Assembly: GCF_030408735.1 (NCBI RefSeq)
Contig: NZ_CP047204.1
Location: 2,170,001 to 2,234,000 of the forward strand
From: Corynebacterium faecale
GTDB lineage: Bacteria > Actinomycetota > Actinomycetes > Mycobacteriales > Mycobacteriaceae
DNA: 64,000 nt
Direction of reading: 5' to 3'
The translations under genes and the position numbers were made by a program. Positions 32,807-42,437 of this stretch are shown here, one piece after another (position 1 is the stretch's first letter; each line of letters starts with the position of its first letter). The notes beneath the pieces are model-generated. The model did not search any database. It saw nothing but the letters and a program-made list of their open reading frames with translations, and was not told the DNA's origin.

Positions 32807-34084
32807 ATGAAAAAAGCCGTACTTGTCACATCTCTGATGCTGTTTTCCATGTTCTTCGGAGCTGGAAACCTCATCTTCCCACCGATGCTCGGACAGGAAT
32901 CGGGTACCGCCTACCTACCGGCGATCCTCGGTTTCCTCTCCACAGGCGTCCTACTACCCGTCATCGCAATCATCGCGGTGGTGGTCTCTGGAAATGACGT
33001 CAGAGATATGGCCAGTCGTGCCGGAAAAGTCTTCGGTATTGCTTTTCCCATTCTGGCTTATCTCTCCATCGGCGCCTTCTACGCACTCCCAAGAACCGGA
33101 GCGGTGAGTTACTCAACTGCTGTGGGCACGGACAGTGTTCTCTACTCCGGCATCTTCAACTTCGTTTTCTTCGGTGTAGCCCTGGCGCTGTCATGGAACC
33201 CGAACGGAGTGGCAGACAAGCTGGGTAAGTGGCTCACCCCGGCGCTGCTGGCGTTGATTCTGCTCCTGGTGGTGTTGTCGTTGTCCATGTTGGGCGGCAC
33301 CCCGGGTGAGCCTCGAGGCGATTATGCGGAGCAAGCTGTGGGTGCTGGCCTGTTCGAGGGCTACATGACCATGGATTCCATCGCTGCTCTTGCTTTCGGC
33401 ATCGTGGTGATCTCAGCGTTCAAGTACCAGAAGGTGGAGAAGGTCCGCACCGCCACGGTCTACGCAGCCCTCATCGCCGGTGCCCTCCTGGCCGCGGTTT
33501 ACCTCGGTCTGGGCGCCATTGGCCGCATTGCTGGTGGTAATCATTCGGACGGCACCGAGATCCTCAATTACGCAGCTGAGCAGACCATGGGTGGACCTGG
33601 TCGGATCGTGTTCACCATCATCGTGGTGCTCGCCTGCCTCACCACTGCAGTTGGTCTGATCACCGCGACATCTGAGTTCTTCAACTCGCTGCTGCCTGGT
33701 ATCAGTTATCACGTGTGGGCTGTGGTCTTCTCCCTGATTTCCTTCGGTGTGGCAACGCTGGGCCTGGATACCGTGTTGTCGATCGCCGCGCCGATCATCA
33801 CCTTCATTTACCCGGCTGCGATCACACTGGTGGCGTTGACATTGCTGGAGCCGGTGCTCTTCCACTTCCGCTACACCTTCCTGCTCGGCATCTGGACCGC
33901 AGTGGTGTGGGCCCTGTTCATGAGTGTTCCCGTGCTGGTCCCCTTCATTGACTGGGCACCGCTGCACAGCATGCAGCTGGGCTGGGTCGTACCGGTCGCC
34001 CTCATGTCCGCACTTGGCATGGTGGCCGATTGGAATAATCGGGACCGCTCGAAGGTTGAAGAGAAAGCTGCCGTAACCACTTAA
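32807..34084 (+). CDS. brnQ: Branched-chain amino acid Na+ symporter
   Basis: Takes up isoleucine, leucine, valine and probably methionine with Na+. A 425-residue membrane protein of the LIVCS family, with about 12 hydrophobic segments and the N-terminal signature MLFSMFFGAGNLIFPPMLG. The ATG follows the aecD stop with no gap, so both are on one mRNA. The last 20 residues (NNRDRSKVEEKAAVTT) form a charged cytoplasmic tail. Confidence 0.95.
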   Translation: MKKAVLVTSLMLFSMFFGAGNLIFPPMLGQESGTAYLPAILGFLSTGVLLPVIAIIAVVVSGNDVRDMASRAGKVFGIAFPILAYLSIGAFYALPRTGAVSYSTAVGTDSVLYSGIFNFVFFGVALALSWNPNGVADKLGKWLTPALLALILLLVVLSLSMLGGTPGEPRGDYAEQAVGAGLFEGYMTMDSIAALAFGIVVISAFKYQKVEKVRTATVYAALIAGALLAAVYLGLGAIGRIAGGNHSDGTEILNYAAEQTMGGPGRIVFTIIVVLACLTTAVGLITATSEFFNSLLPGISYHVWAVVFSLISFGVATLGLDTVLSIAAPIITFIYPAAITLVALTLLEPVLFHFRYTFLLGIWTAVVWALFMSVPVLVPFIDWAPLHSMQLGWVVPVALMSALGMVADWNNRDRSKVEEKAAVTT

Positions 34085-34102
34085 AGTTCTGAAGGGATCT
34101 CC

Positions 34103-35086
34103 ATGTCTGTGCCGCTTTCACTCATTGACTTTGCCACCATCTTCGAAGGTGAACGGCCGGGTGATAGTTTCAGGCGTTCAGTTGCCATGGCACAGAAGGC
34201 AGAGTCCCTCGGTTTCAAACGCATCTGGTACGCGGAGCACCACAACATGCCGAGCATCTCCTCATCCTCGCCGGCGGTGCTCATCTCCCATATCGGTGCA
34301 CATACCAAGACCATCCGTCTGGGCGCGGGTGGTGTGATGCTGCCCAACCACTCCCCCTATGTAATCGCAGAACAGTTCGGCACCTTGGCTGAGCTCTACC
34401 CGGACCGGATTGATCTGGGCCTGGGCCGCGCCCCCGGCACCGATATGAACACGTTGCGTGCACTGAGGCGTGAACCCTCCTCAGCCGAGTACTTCCCCCA
34501 GGATGTGGTGGAGCTGCACTCCTACCTGGCTGGTCGTTCCCGTCTTCCCGGTGTGGAGGCGATCCCGGGCAAGGGCACCAATGTCCCCCTGTATATCCTT
34601 GGTTCCTCGCTCTTCGGGGCGCAGCTGGCTGCCCAGCTCGGACTTCCTTATTCCTTCGCCTCACACTTTGCGCCCACCCACCTCGAGCAGGCGGTCTCCA
34701 CGTACCGGGAGACCTACCAGCCCTCCGAGCAGCATCCGGAACCGTATGTCATCGCGGCGGTCAACGTCACCGCCGCGGACACTGTGGAAACCGCGCAGGA
34801 GCACTTCGCGGATGTCGCCCGTTCGCGGGTACGCAGTATGGCGGCACGTGGACGCACCATCACCGATGAGCAGCTTGATGCCATCATGGACTCCCCCTCC
34901 GGCCGCCAGATCGTGGACATGCTCCGTTACACCGCCATCGGTACCGGAGCAGAGGTGAAGGAATTCCTGGAGGATTTCACCCAGATCGCTCAGGCTGATG
35001 AGCTCATGATCTCTCTGCAGTCCCCGGACACTGAGACCACAGCACGCAGCATGGAGATCCTCGCGGACACCTGGATCACGGACTAG
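34103..35086 (+). CDS. Luciferase-like flavin monooxygenase (LLM class)
   Basis: A 327-residue FMN-dependent TIM-barrel protein resembling bacterial luciferase alpha subunits. Visible family features are [14 protein letters not shown] near residue 38, [20 protein letters not shown] near 76 and the [13 protein letters not shown] loop. Substrate is unknown; the genes of this MsnO8-like group are often described as alkanal monooxygenases. AAGGGATC lies before the ATG. It begins 19 bases after brnQ and may share its transcript. A gene-free 250 bases follow. Confidence 0.85.
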   Translation: MSVPLSLIDFATIFEGERPGDSFRRSVAMAQKAESLGFKRIWYAEHHNMPSISSSSPAVLISHIGAHTKTIRLGAGGVMLPNHSPYVIAEQFGTLAELYPDRIDLGLGRAPGTDMNTLRALRREPSSAEYFPQDVVELHSYLAGRSRLPGVEAIPGKGTNVPLYILGSSLFGAQLAAQLGLPYSFASHFAPTHLEQAVSTYRETYQPSEQHPEPYVIAAVNVTAADTVETAQEHFADVARSRVRSMAARGRTITDEQLDAIMDSPSGRQIVDMLRYTAIGTGAEVKEFLEDFTQIAQADELMISLQSPDTETTARSMEILADTWITD

Positions 35087-35336
35087 TTCTCAAGCGGGAT
35101 CCCGGGACGGGGCTTTGGCAACCCGAAGCTTATACTTCACTGGCTAAAGCCTGTCAATAACCCCATTAGTACCGTCTCCCGCTGACTGTGACGTCTCAAT
35201 AGGCTAGCGATATGTGATGCCTGTGGGACACATTCCCTGACTGCTAAATGTGAACGCCTGCCGGCATGACTGAACACCTTCACGTTCCGAATGCCTGCGC
35301 GAGAAACTGTGAGCGCATACAAGCTAAGGGGTTACT

Positions 35337-37310
35337 GTGTCCCTACACAACAGTCCTTCCACTTTTTCAGCTTTCCGATCCACCATCCCTGTCCCATTCC
35401 TGCTTTTCACCGCTTTCTTTTCTGCGGTTCTCCTCGTGTTCATGGGTCTCCATGTCGCCCAGGCTCAAGAATCCTTTAAGTCCGATGGGGATTCACTCAT
35501 CAGCCAGGACGAAGATCCCGCAGAGGCTCTCGCTTTTACCCTCAATGCACTGGCTGACCGGCCCGCGGCGCCAGCTTTGATATCCACCGAGGGGTGGGCC
35601 CTGAATGAGATTCCAGCCAATGATGACGGATCGTCAGAACTGGTGACATTGCCGTTCCCCATCAACTTCTTCGGCAATCAGTACTCCGCCTTGTTTGTGA
35701 ACAACAACGGTAATGTCACCTTCAACTCCCCGATGCCCACCTACACCCCGTTCGCGTTGACCGGTGCCACCCAGATCCCGATCATCGCCCCGTTCTTCGC
35801 AGATGTTGATACCCGGGGCGAAAATTCCATGCTGGTCACCTACGGAGCAAGCCCGGATGGTAACCAGTTCGTGGTGAACTGGGTTGATGTCGGTTATTAC
35901 AGTGCACAGAGCGATAAGCTCATCTCAGCACAGCTGGTATTGACCCAACGTTCCGGTGTGGGCTACAACGACGGTGACTTCGACATCACCTTCAACTACG
36001 GTTCCATCGGCTGGGAGACCGGCAGTGCATCAGGTGGCTCAGGCGGCTTTGGTGGCAGCCCGGTGCGTGCAGGATACTCCCTGGGAACCGGCGCCGAGGG
36101 AACATTCTTTGAGCTTGCCGGCTCGGGAGTGACCACCGCGATGACTGACGGTGGTGAGCGTTCACTGTTCACCAACAGTCTCGGATCGCTGAGCACACCG
36201 GGCCGATATGTCTTCCAGATCCGTGGTGATGGTTCTGCCGTCATCGCGGGAAATGTCACCGGAATCGTCACTGATGAATCAGGGCAACCCGTTGCCGGCG
36301 CCATCGTGTCCATCATCGCGCTGGACGGGTCGTGGAGTTCCAACACCATCACCGGACCGAACGGCACTTACGCACTCAGCGGTCTGGGCACAGGACCTGC
36401 AACCGTTCGGGTGAGCCCACCGAGCGGTCTCTCAGTTGATGCACCCGCACAGTCGGTCACCACCGCTGTTTCTACCGAGCTGACGGTGAACTTCACCCTG
36501 ACCGGGCCCCGCACCATCCCCGCCGACACCACGATCGACCAGGGATTCCCACAGAACTCCGGTGTCCCGTCAGTGTCCTGGGGTTCTCCTTTCGTGATCA
36601 GGCATGAGGCAGCTCCGGGTGCCACCGTCACCTTCGAGATAGTCCAGGATGGACGCACTCTGCTCTCCGGGGACTTCTCAGAGAGCCTGGTTCAACCCGG
36701 ATTGTTCACCACAACCGTGCCCAGCCTGTTGGGAGCCCAGGCCCAGACGGGACTGGCCCAGGTGATCATCTACGTCGATGGAGTACCAACCACCTTTGAT
36801 ATCTACATCGATCCTGCGGGAACGGTCGTGGATCAGGACGGGGTACCTATCGTGGATGCTGAGGTGATCATCTACCGTTCCGATAATCCTGATGGCCCCT
36901 TTGAACAGATCCCTGATGGTAGCGCCCTGCTCTCACCGAGTAACCGCACCAACCCTGATCGCACTGATTCTGAAGGCCGCTTCTCCTGGGACACCGTCCC
37001 CGGTTTCTACCGGGTGAGTGCTTCCGCACCGGGATATCTCGCAGCAGATGGCACTGAGCTGGCATGGACCGACATACTGCCTGTCCCACCAGAGCATCTG
37101 GATCTGATCCTGACCCTGTACACGACCGACCCGGGCCCAGATCCCACCCCAACACCAACACCAACACCGGATCCGACTCCAGACCCGGGAGGCTCCTCAA
37201 CCGGTAGTTCCGTCCTCGACGGCATCGTGAGCGTCCTGTCCGGTATCGGTGGAATGTTCAAGTCCATCTTCGATTGGATCCTGTCCTTCTTCAGCCGCTT
37301 CAGCAGCTGA
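35337..37310 (+). CDS. Secreted NIDO-domain surface protein
   Basis: A 657-residue exported protein. A GTG start at 35337 (AAGGGG upstream) gives a long signal peptide ending in HVAQAQ near residue 44. Residues about 85-270 match a NIDO-like domain (LPFPINFFGNQYSALFVNNN, then FVVNWVDVGYY). Residues 300-385 form a carboxypeptidase-regulatory-like beta sandwich (VTGIVTDESGQPVAGAIVSI), and a second one lies near 490-600. A Pro-Thr-Asp linker (DPTPTPTPTPDPTPD) follows, and the end is a hydrophobic/amphipathic tail (VLDGIVSVLSGIGGMFKSIF) with no LPxTG. The tail may hold it in the mycomembrane. An adhesive role is inference. Confidence 0.8.
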   Translation: MSLHNSPSTFSAFRSTIPVPFLLFTAFFSAVLLVFMGLHVAQAQESFKSDGDSLISQDEDPAEALAFTLNALADRPAAPALISTEGWALNEIPANDDGSSELVTLPFPINFFGNQYSALFVNNNGNVTFNSPMPTYTPFALTGATQIPIIAPFFADVDTRGENSMLVTYGASPDGNQFVVNWVDVGYYSAQSDKLISAQLVLTQRSGVGYNDGDFDITFNYGSIGWETGSASGGSGGFGGSPVRAGYSLGTGAEGTFFELAGSGVTTAMTDGGERSLFTNSLGSLSTPGRYVFQIRGDGSAVIAGNVTGIVTDESGQPVAGAIVSIIALDGSWSSNTITGPNGTYALSGLGTGPATVRVSPPSGLSVDAPAQSVTTAVSTELTVNFTLTGPRTIPADTTIDQGFPQNSGVPSVSWGSPFVIRHEAAPGATVTFEIVQDGRTLLSGDFSESLVQPGLFTTTVPSLLGAQAQTGLAQVIIYVDGVPTTFDIYIDPAGTVVDQDGVPIVDAEVIIYRSDNPDGPFEQIPDGSALLSPSNRTNPDRTDSEGRFSWDTVPGFYRVSASAPGYLAADGTELAWTDILPVPPEHLDLILTLYTTDPGPDPTPTPTPTPDPTPDPGGSSTGSSVLDGIVSVLSGIGGMFKSIFDWILSFFSRFSS

Positions 37311-37482
37311 CACACTGCATTCTCCACATGCTGAAACCACCACCGCAGTCCCCGGGGTTCCCCACCTGGTCTGCTGTGGTGGTTCTTCCATTTTGTGGCG
37401 CCGAGACGATATCTTTTACCTTATTACACTGATAGGTTTGAAGTTAACGTTTCCTATTCATCCGACCCCCGAGGAGGATTCC

Positions 37483-37749
37483 ATGAATCGCCGCCTTCGC
37501 CTGGCTGTGGTGGCACTGTCAACCTCAGCCCTGATCACCACCGGCACCGCAATCGCACCCGTCCAGGCCCAGACGGCTATTGAGGTTCCTGCACCAGCAT
37601 TCACCACGGAAATGCTCTCCTCAGTTCTTCCCCAGCAGCTGCAGGAATTTCTCTACCTGGCCGTCGCATTACCCGTGATTGCCAGTTCGGTGCTGTCATC
37701 TGTCATTGGCATCCCGCAATGTGGACTGCATGACACAAGAGCCTGCTAA
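37483..37749 (+). CDS. Small secreted protein, 88 aa
   Basis: MNRRLRLAVVALSTSALITT leads to an AQA cleavage site near residue 30. The mature part (about 58 residues) has a hydrophobic stretch (FLYLAVALPVIASSVLSSVI) and two Cys residues at the end (PQCGLHDTRAC). GAGGAGG at 37471 gives a strong ribosome binding site. It looks like a corynebacterial envelope peptide; I do not know its function. A stem of CCCCTGCAG/CTGCAGGGG follows at 37762-37793. Confidence 0.75.
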   Translation: MNRRLRLAVVALSTSALITTGTAIAPVQAQTAIEVPAPAFTTEMLSSVLPQQLQEFLYLAVALPVIASSVLSSVIGIPQCGLHDTRAC

Positions 37750-37761
37750 AACATCACCAAC

Positions 37762-37793
37762 CCCCTGCAGCCCGGGCATCCCGACTGCAGGGG
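37762..37793 (+). terminator. Hairpin after the small secreted protein
   Basis: CCCCTGCAG pairs with CTGCAGGGG over a 14-base loop, followed by TTAATGA. The stretch from here to 37988 carries no gene. Confidence 0.6.
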
Positions 37794-37988
37794 TTAATGA
37801 CGGCATTGGTGGGAACTAGCCAGATCCAGGCTCACGGTCCACCCGTGTGATGTCTCACCATCGTGATAATCACCGAAACCACCGCACCACCAGAAACCCC
37901 GTCGCTGCCACGGTGAGTGGCAGCGACGGGGGCGTCGACAAGCACAGGCTTGTTAATCTTCTTCCTCACAGGCGACCCAATAAGGACT

Positions 37989-38513
37989 TTAGAGCGCACC
38001 GAGCCTGTCCACCGTGATATCGCCTTTGCGTTCCAGCAGGATATCGGCGAATTCAAACGGCTGGGGTTGCGCGCCTTTGGGAAATTCGACCACATAGGGC
38101 TGGATGGACCGCACGCCGGTGGTGTTCGCCCGTTCCCGCACGTGCGCGGGCAACAACGCCACATATGAGCGCGGCGAGCGGTCTGACCACAATTGCACCG
38201 TGGCCAGGTCCGCCACCGGGAAGGAGATCCCGGTGCGTGGAATGATCACGGTCTCCCCGACCACCAACACCGCTTTACGACGCCGCAACCACACCACCAA
38301 CATCGACCCCAGCGCGGCAACCAGGCCACACGCTGGCGCTGCAGCAGCTATGCCCACGAGGGTGCGCATGGTCCCGGTGACATCAGTCCAGGCGATGAAA
38401 AAATACAGCAGGAAGGAAACGCAAATGAGCACAAAGAGGACACACGTCATCATGGCCTTCGAGGTGACCAATGCTTTTGTGCCCGTGCGGACCTTCACTG
38501 CCTTCATGAGCAT
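37989..38513 (-). CDS. Membrane protein with PH-like C-terminal domain
   Basis: A 174-residue protein. Two membrane segments (MMTCVLFVLICVSFLLYFFI and VGIAAAAPACGLVAALGSML) are followed by a soluble domain starting RRRKAVLVVGETVIIPRTGI, with the strand pattern of small bacterial PH-like domains. The ATG at 38513 and another at 38507 are both possible. It lies 14 bases downstream of the start-side neighbour (AEC permease) in the opposite reading order, so both are probably one unit with the permease downstream. Function unknown. Confidence 0.75.
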   Translation of the reverse strand: MLMKAVKVRTGTKALVTSKAMMTCVLFVLICVSFLLYFFIAWTDVTGTMRTLVGIAAAAPACGLVAALGSMLVVWLRRRKAVLVVGETVIIPRTGISFPVADLATVQLWSDRSPRSYVALLPAHVRERANTTGVRSIQPYVVEFPKGAQPQPFEFADILLERKGDITVDRLGAL

Positions 38514-38527
38514 TTATCGTATCCGTG

Positions 38528-39454
38528 TCAACCCAGAACCACTGAGATAATCACCATTATGGGGAAGGAAACGAGTGTGGAAACCACCCCTGTATCCCGG
38601 GCCATCGTTTCACTGGTATTGAAACGAAGGGCGTAGGTGTACACATTCTGCGCCGTGGGAAGCGCACCGAGCACCACCGCAGCCATGAGGGCGGGCCCCT
38701 CCATGCCAAAAGCCAGTGCCAGCATCAGCGCGAAGATGGGATGCAAGACATTTTTGAACCCCACCGCCAGGAACACATCCCGGCGCGCCACCTCTCCCTT
38801 CTGCAGGATGCGGGCATGCGCCAGGGATATCCCGAAGACCACCAGCGCCAGGGGCACCGATGCACCCGCAAGCATGGACACCGGTTGGGCGATCACCGTG
38901 GGAACAGGGAGCTGTGCCAGGGAGACGATGATGCCCGCGATCGCCGCCAGAACCATGGTGTTGGACAGCGGGGTGAGGATGAGGTTTTTCACCAGGTTGG
39001 TGCTCTTCGGGTTGTGCATCATATCCAGGGCGGTGAGGGTGACCGGGGCGTAGAACGCCACCTGGAACAAGATGACCGGCACCACCACGGTGAAATCATC
39101 CAGCACATAGGCCGCCAGCGGGATACCCAGGTTGCCGGCGTTGGCATAGGAGGAGGCCAGCATTCCCACGATGGCATCCGGGGCGGTGCGCTTGAGAATA
39201 AACCTGGCCAGGAGGAAAAACAGGATTCCCACCATCAGCGCCGATACCGCGATGACCACGAAGTTGGCGGAGAAGATCTGCGCCGGATCAGCGTCGGTGA
39301 CCTGATCAAATAACAGGGCCGGCGTGGCCACATAATAAACGAATAACCCCAGGGACCGCTGGGCATCCGGACCCAGTACACCCGTGCGCCCCAGGATCAC
39401 TCCCACGCCGATGACCAGGAATACGACGGTGAACCCGAGAAGGACCTGTTGCAT
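38528..39454 (-). CDS. AEC-family permease
   Basis: A 308-residue membrane protein of the auxin-efflux-carrier/malonate transporter family with ten predicted segments in two halves of five. Family features are LGLFVYYVATPALLFDQV near residue 35, the ASSYANAGNLGIPLAAYVL block near 105, and the second-half GASVPLALVVFGISLA. Such proteins carry organic anions; the substrate is not evident. It begins seven bases after the stop of the FAD/Fe-S dehydrogenase gene, so cotranscription and a role in exporting or importing the same organic acid are plausible. Confidence 0.85.
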   Translation of the reverse strand: MQQVLLGFTVVFLVIGVGVILGRTGVLGPDAQRSLGLFVYYVATPALLFDQVTDADPAQIFSANFVVIAVSALMVGILFFLLARFILKRTAPDAIVGMLASSYANAGNLGIPLAAYVLDDFTVVVPVILFQVAFYAPVTLTALDMMHNPKSTNLVKNLILTPLSNTMVLAAIAGIIVSLAQLPVPTVIAQPVSMLAGASVPLALVVFGISLAHARILQKGEVARRDVFLAVGFKNVLHPIFALMLALAFGMEGPALMAAVVLGALPTAQNVYTYALRFNTSETMARDTGVVSTLVSFPIMVIISVVLG

Positions 39455-39460
39455 GGATGG

Positions 39461-42271
39461 TTATTCTGCCATGCCGTTATCCACCAGGATGTCCCGGACG
39501 ATCTCAGCGATGTGCTGTGCCCTGGTGCCGGTGCCTTGTTCAATCTGTGTTCTGCAGGAAAAGCCATCGGCAATCACATGGCCTTCAGCGGCACGAACTT
39601 TGGGGAACAGCTCCCGTTCACCGAGTTCAAAGGACATCTGTTCGTGGTCCTTCTCAAAACCCCAGTTTCCGGCCAATCCGCAACAGCCGGTGGCAATCTG
39701 CTCCTCTTCTATGCCGAAGGCATCCAGGATGAGTGCTGCATGCTGAGGATCACCGAGGGAGCGTTCGTGGCAATGAACCTGGGTGAGTGCGGTGGTGGAT
39801 GCTGGCTGGATTTTTCCTTCTTGGACCAGTCCACGAACCTTCGGGGCGATAACCTCAGCAAAAGGTTTAGTCAGTTCAGCCAGTCGCTTCAGGTCGGGGT
39901 GATCACTTAATCCCGTGGCTTCGTCGGTGAGCATCACCGTGCAGGACGGTTCCAGACCCACGATGGTCAGCCCGTGATCCAGGTAGGGTTTCATCACCGT
40001 TGCGGTGTGTTCGAGAACCTTCCGGGTCATACCCAGCTGACCGGTGGAATGCCAGGTCAGACCGCAGCAGACAAACTCAGAGGGGATCACCACGGTGTAG
40101 CCGAGGGCCTCCAGCGTGTGGATGGCTGCCTCACCCGGGCCGGTATCCAGGTTGGTGGTGAAAGAATCCGGCCACAGCACCACTGTCTCACCCGTGTTGG
40201 GTGACCTGGGTTGTGTCCTGGGCAGCTTCCGCAGAGAGCGGTGGGCGAAACTAATCAGGGGGCGGTCAGCCAGTCCACCGAGTTTCTTCAATAAGGGAGA
40301 GATGACGCGTGAGGTGAGGGTTGCGTCGATAAGCGCAGGCACCCCGGGCACCTTGTGTGCCAGGTGACCAAGCAACGGCAACCACCCCATCACGTAGTGG
40401 TCGCGTGGCCGTATGCGGCCGCGGTAATGATGGTGGAGGAATTCAGCCTTGTAGGTGGCCATGTCCACGGTCACCGGGCATTCCGAGGCGCAGGCCTTGC
40501 AGGACAGACACAGATCAAGAGCCTCATGGACCTCTTTACTGCGGTAACCATCGGTGATGGACTCGCCGCGGAACATCTCCGAGAGGATGCGTGCGCGGCC
40601 GCGGGTGGAATGCACCTCATCGCCGGTGACCTGGAAGGACGGGCACATCGCCCCATCCGCAGATCTACAGGACGCCACACCGACGCATCGGTTGACGGCG
40701 GTGACCAGCGAACCGTTGTCCTCATCCAACTTATGCACCGGGGTGATGTCCAGGGCGCGCTGCCCCGGATCCATGCGCAGACCCGCAGTGATCGGATCTG
40801 CCCAGACCAGCACGCCGGGGTTGAAGATCCGGTCCGGATCAAAGATGAGTTTGAACTCTTCAAAGAGCTCCCGCATCTCCGCTGAATACATGCGGTCAAG
40901 CAGAGCGGAACGGGCACGGCCATCACCATGCTCACCGGAGAGGCTGCCCCCATAGGAGGTGACCAGGGTGGCTGCCTCCCCCATGAAGCGGTGGAAGTTA
41001 TCAATGCCGTCCGGGGTGGTGAAATCAAAACTGATGCGCAGGTGGACACACCCTTCCCCAAAGTGTCCGAAAGGGATGCCGCGGTAGTGGAATTTCTCCA
41101 TCAGGGCATAAAGGTCGCGCAGGTAATCAGCGAGGTGCTCCGGTGGGACGGCGGAATCCTCCCAGTTGGGCCAGGCCTCTCCCCCATCGGGGAGCCGGGT
41201 GACGATCCCCGCTGCAGCTTCACGGATCCGCCACAGGCGGCGCATCTCAGTGGGATCGCCGGTGATGTGGTGATCAATGATGGTGGGCACAGCGGTGGTG
41301 AGCGCCCGGGCAGCGTTGAGTGCATCACTGAGGGTGTCTGCACCAATCTCGCAGTAGAGCCAGCCGCCGGCGGCCAGACCATGGTGGCTGCCCGGTAGAT
41401 CTTTCCCCGCATGCTCCTGTCCCGGGGTGGTGCGCAGGGCGGCCAGAAGGTCACCGCCCATTCCCTCGATGGTGGCCACACCGGGTAGTCGCAGCGATTG
41501 TGCCGCGCGGGCTGCGTCGAAGACGGTGTCAAAGGCGAGCACGGTCAGCACCGTGTGTTTGGGTGTGGGCACCAGTTTGACGGTGAGCCGGGTGATGATT
41601 CCGGTGGTGCCCTCTGATCCAGCCAACGCCCGGGCCATGTGGGTGCGAAGGTGGTGGAGACCATAACCGGAGACCTGGCGGGGAAACCGCCCGAGCTCCC
41701 GGTGGATGAGGTCTGCGTGTTCACTCGCCAAAGCGATGAGCCTGGCGTGGATGTCCGGGTCATCGCACCCATCGGCGTCGATGGTGACTTCCCTGCCGTC
41801 GGCGAGCATGAGGGTGATATCGACGAGGTTATCCGCGGCGGTGCCGTGAACGATGGAATGCGGACCGCAGGCATTGTTGGCCACCATGCCGCCGATGGTG
41901 CACCGGTTATGGGTGGAGGGATCGGGGCCAAAGGTAAGTCCGTATTCCGCGACGGCGGCGCGGAGAGCATCACAGACCACACCGGGTTCCACCGTGGCGG
42001 TGTGGTTCTCAGAGTCGATGTCCAGGATCCGGTTGAAGTGCCTTGAGGTATCAATGATCAGGCCCTCACCGATGGCGTTGCCCGCCACGGAGGTACCGCC
42101 ACCGCGACCGACAATGGACCAGCCCCGCGCCACAGCAAGCGCCACCGCATCACGGATATCCTGCAGTGTCCTGGGCTCTGTGACTGCAGCCGGCACCCGA
42201 CGGAAAATACCTGCATCAGAGGTATAGGCGGCACGGGTGGTCATATCGGTGCGGAGCTGGGCGTGGGACAT
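39461..42271 (-). CDS. FAD-linked oxidase fused to Fe-S/CCG subunit (D-lactate/glycolate dehydrogenase type)
   Basis: A 936-residue fusion. Residues 20-480 are the GlcD-like part: PCMH FAD-binding region with VGRGGGTSVAGNAIGEGLII near 57 and THNRCTIGGMVANNACGPHS near 120, then the substrate-binding region with GEHGDGRARS near 450. Residues 540-650 hold Fe-S ligands (ASCRSADGAMCPSF and LCLSCKACASECPV). Residues 720-920 have two CCG-type modules (FVCCGLTWHSTG, IATGCCGLAGNWGFEKDHE) with CHERSLGD between. It oxidises a 2-hydroxy acid and passes electrons to the respiratory chain; D-lactate is likely but not proved. Three tandem 14-base repeats lie just upstream at 42308. Confidence 0.88.
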   Translation of the reverse strand: MSHAQLRTDMTTRAAYTSDAGIFRRVPAAVTEPRTLQDIRDAVALAVARGWSIVGRGGGTSVAGNAIGEGLIIDTSRHFNRILDIDSENHTATVEPGVVCDALRAAVAEYGLTFGPDPSTHNRCTIGGMVANNACGPHSIVHGTAADNLVDITLMLADGREVTIDADGCDDPDIHARLIALASEHADLIHRELGRFPRQVSGYGLHHLRTHMARALAGSEGTTGIITRLTVKLVPTPKHTVLTVLAFDTVFDAARAAQSLRLPGVATIEGMGGDLLAALRTTPGQEHAGKDLPGSHHGLAAGGWLYCEIGADTLSDALNAARALTTAVPTIIDHHITGDPTEMRRLWRIREAAAGIVTRLPDGGEAWPNWEDSAVPPEHLADYLRDLYALMEKFHYRGIPFGHFGEGCVHLRISFDFTTPDGIDNFHRFMGEAATLVTSYGGSLSGEHGDGRARSALLDRMYSAEMRELFEEFKLIFDPDRIFNPGVLVWADPITAGLRMDPGQRALDITPVHKLDEDNGSLVTAVNRCVGVASCRSADGAMCPSFQVTGDEVHSTRGRARILSEMFRGESITDGYRSKEVHEALDLCLSCKACASECPVTVDMATYKAEFLHHHYRGRIRPRDHYVMGWLPLLGHLAHKVPGVPALIDATLTSRVISPLLKKLGGLADRPLISFAHRSLRKLPRTQPRSPNTGETVVLWPDSFTTNLDTGPGEAAIHTLEALGYTVVIPSEFVCCGLTWHSTGQLGMTRKVLEHTATVMKPYLDHGLTIVGLEPSCTVMLTDEATGLSDHPDLKRLAELTKPFAEVIAPKVRGLVQEGKIQPASTTALTQVHCHERSLGDPQHAALILDAFGIEEEQIATGCCGLAGNWGFEKDHEQMSFELGERELFPKVRAAEGHVIADGFSCRTQIEQGTGTRAQHIAEIVRDILVDNGMAE

Positions 42272-42307
42272 GTGTGGCCTCGCGGGAACGACTGGACTGG
42301 AGCGGCT

Positions 42308-42349
42308 GGTTTTCTACGATCGGTTTTCTGCGATCGGTTTTCTGCGATC
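42308..42349. repeat. Three tandem 14-bp repeats in a divergent promoter region
   Basis: GGTTTTCTACGATC followed by two perfect copies of GGTTTTCTGCGATC, with a degenerate fourth (GGGTTCTCATC). It lies 37 bases before the dehydrogenase start and about 90 bases before the peptide-binding protein gene. Confidence 0.85.
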
Positions 42350-42437
42350 GGGTTCTCATCACCAAGGCTACGCAAGGCCACCATGAATTCTGGACTTTCG
42401 GTGTATTTATGTTCCGGTACCGCAACGGCTAATCTCA

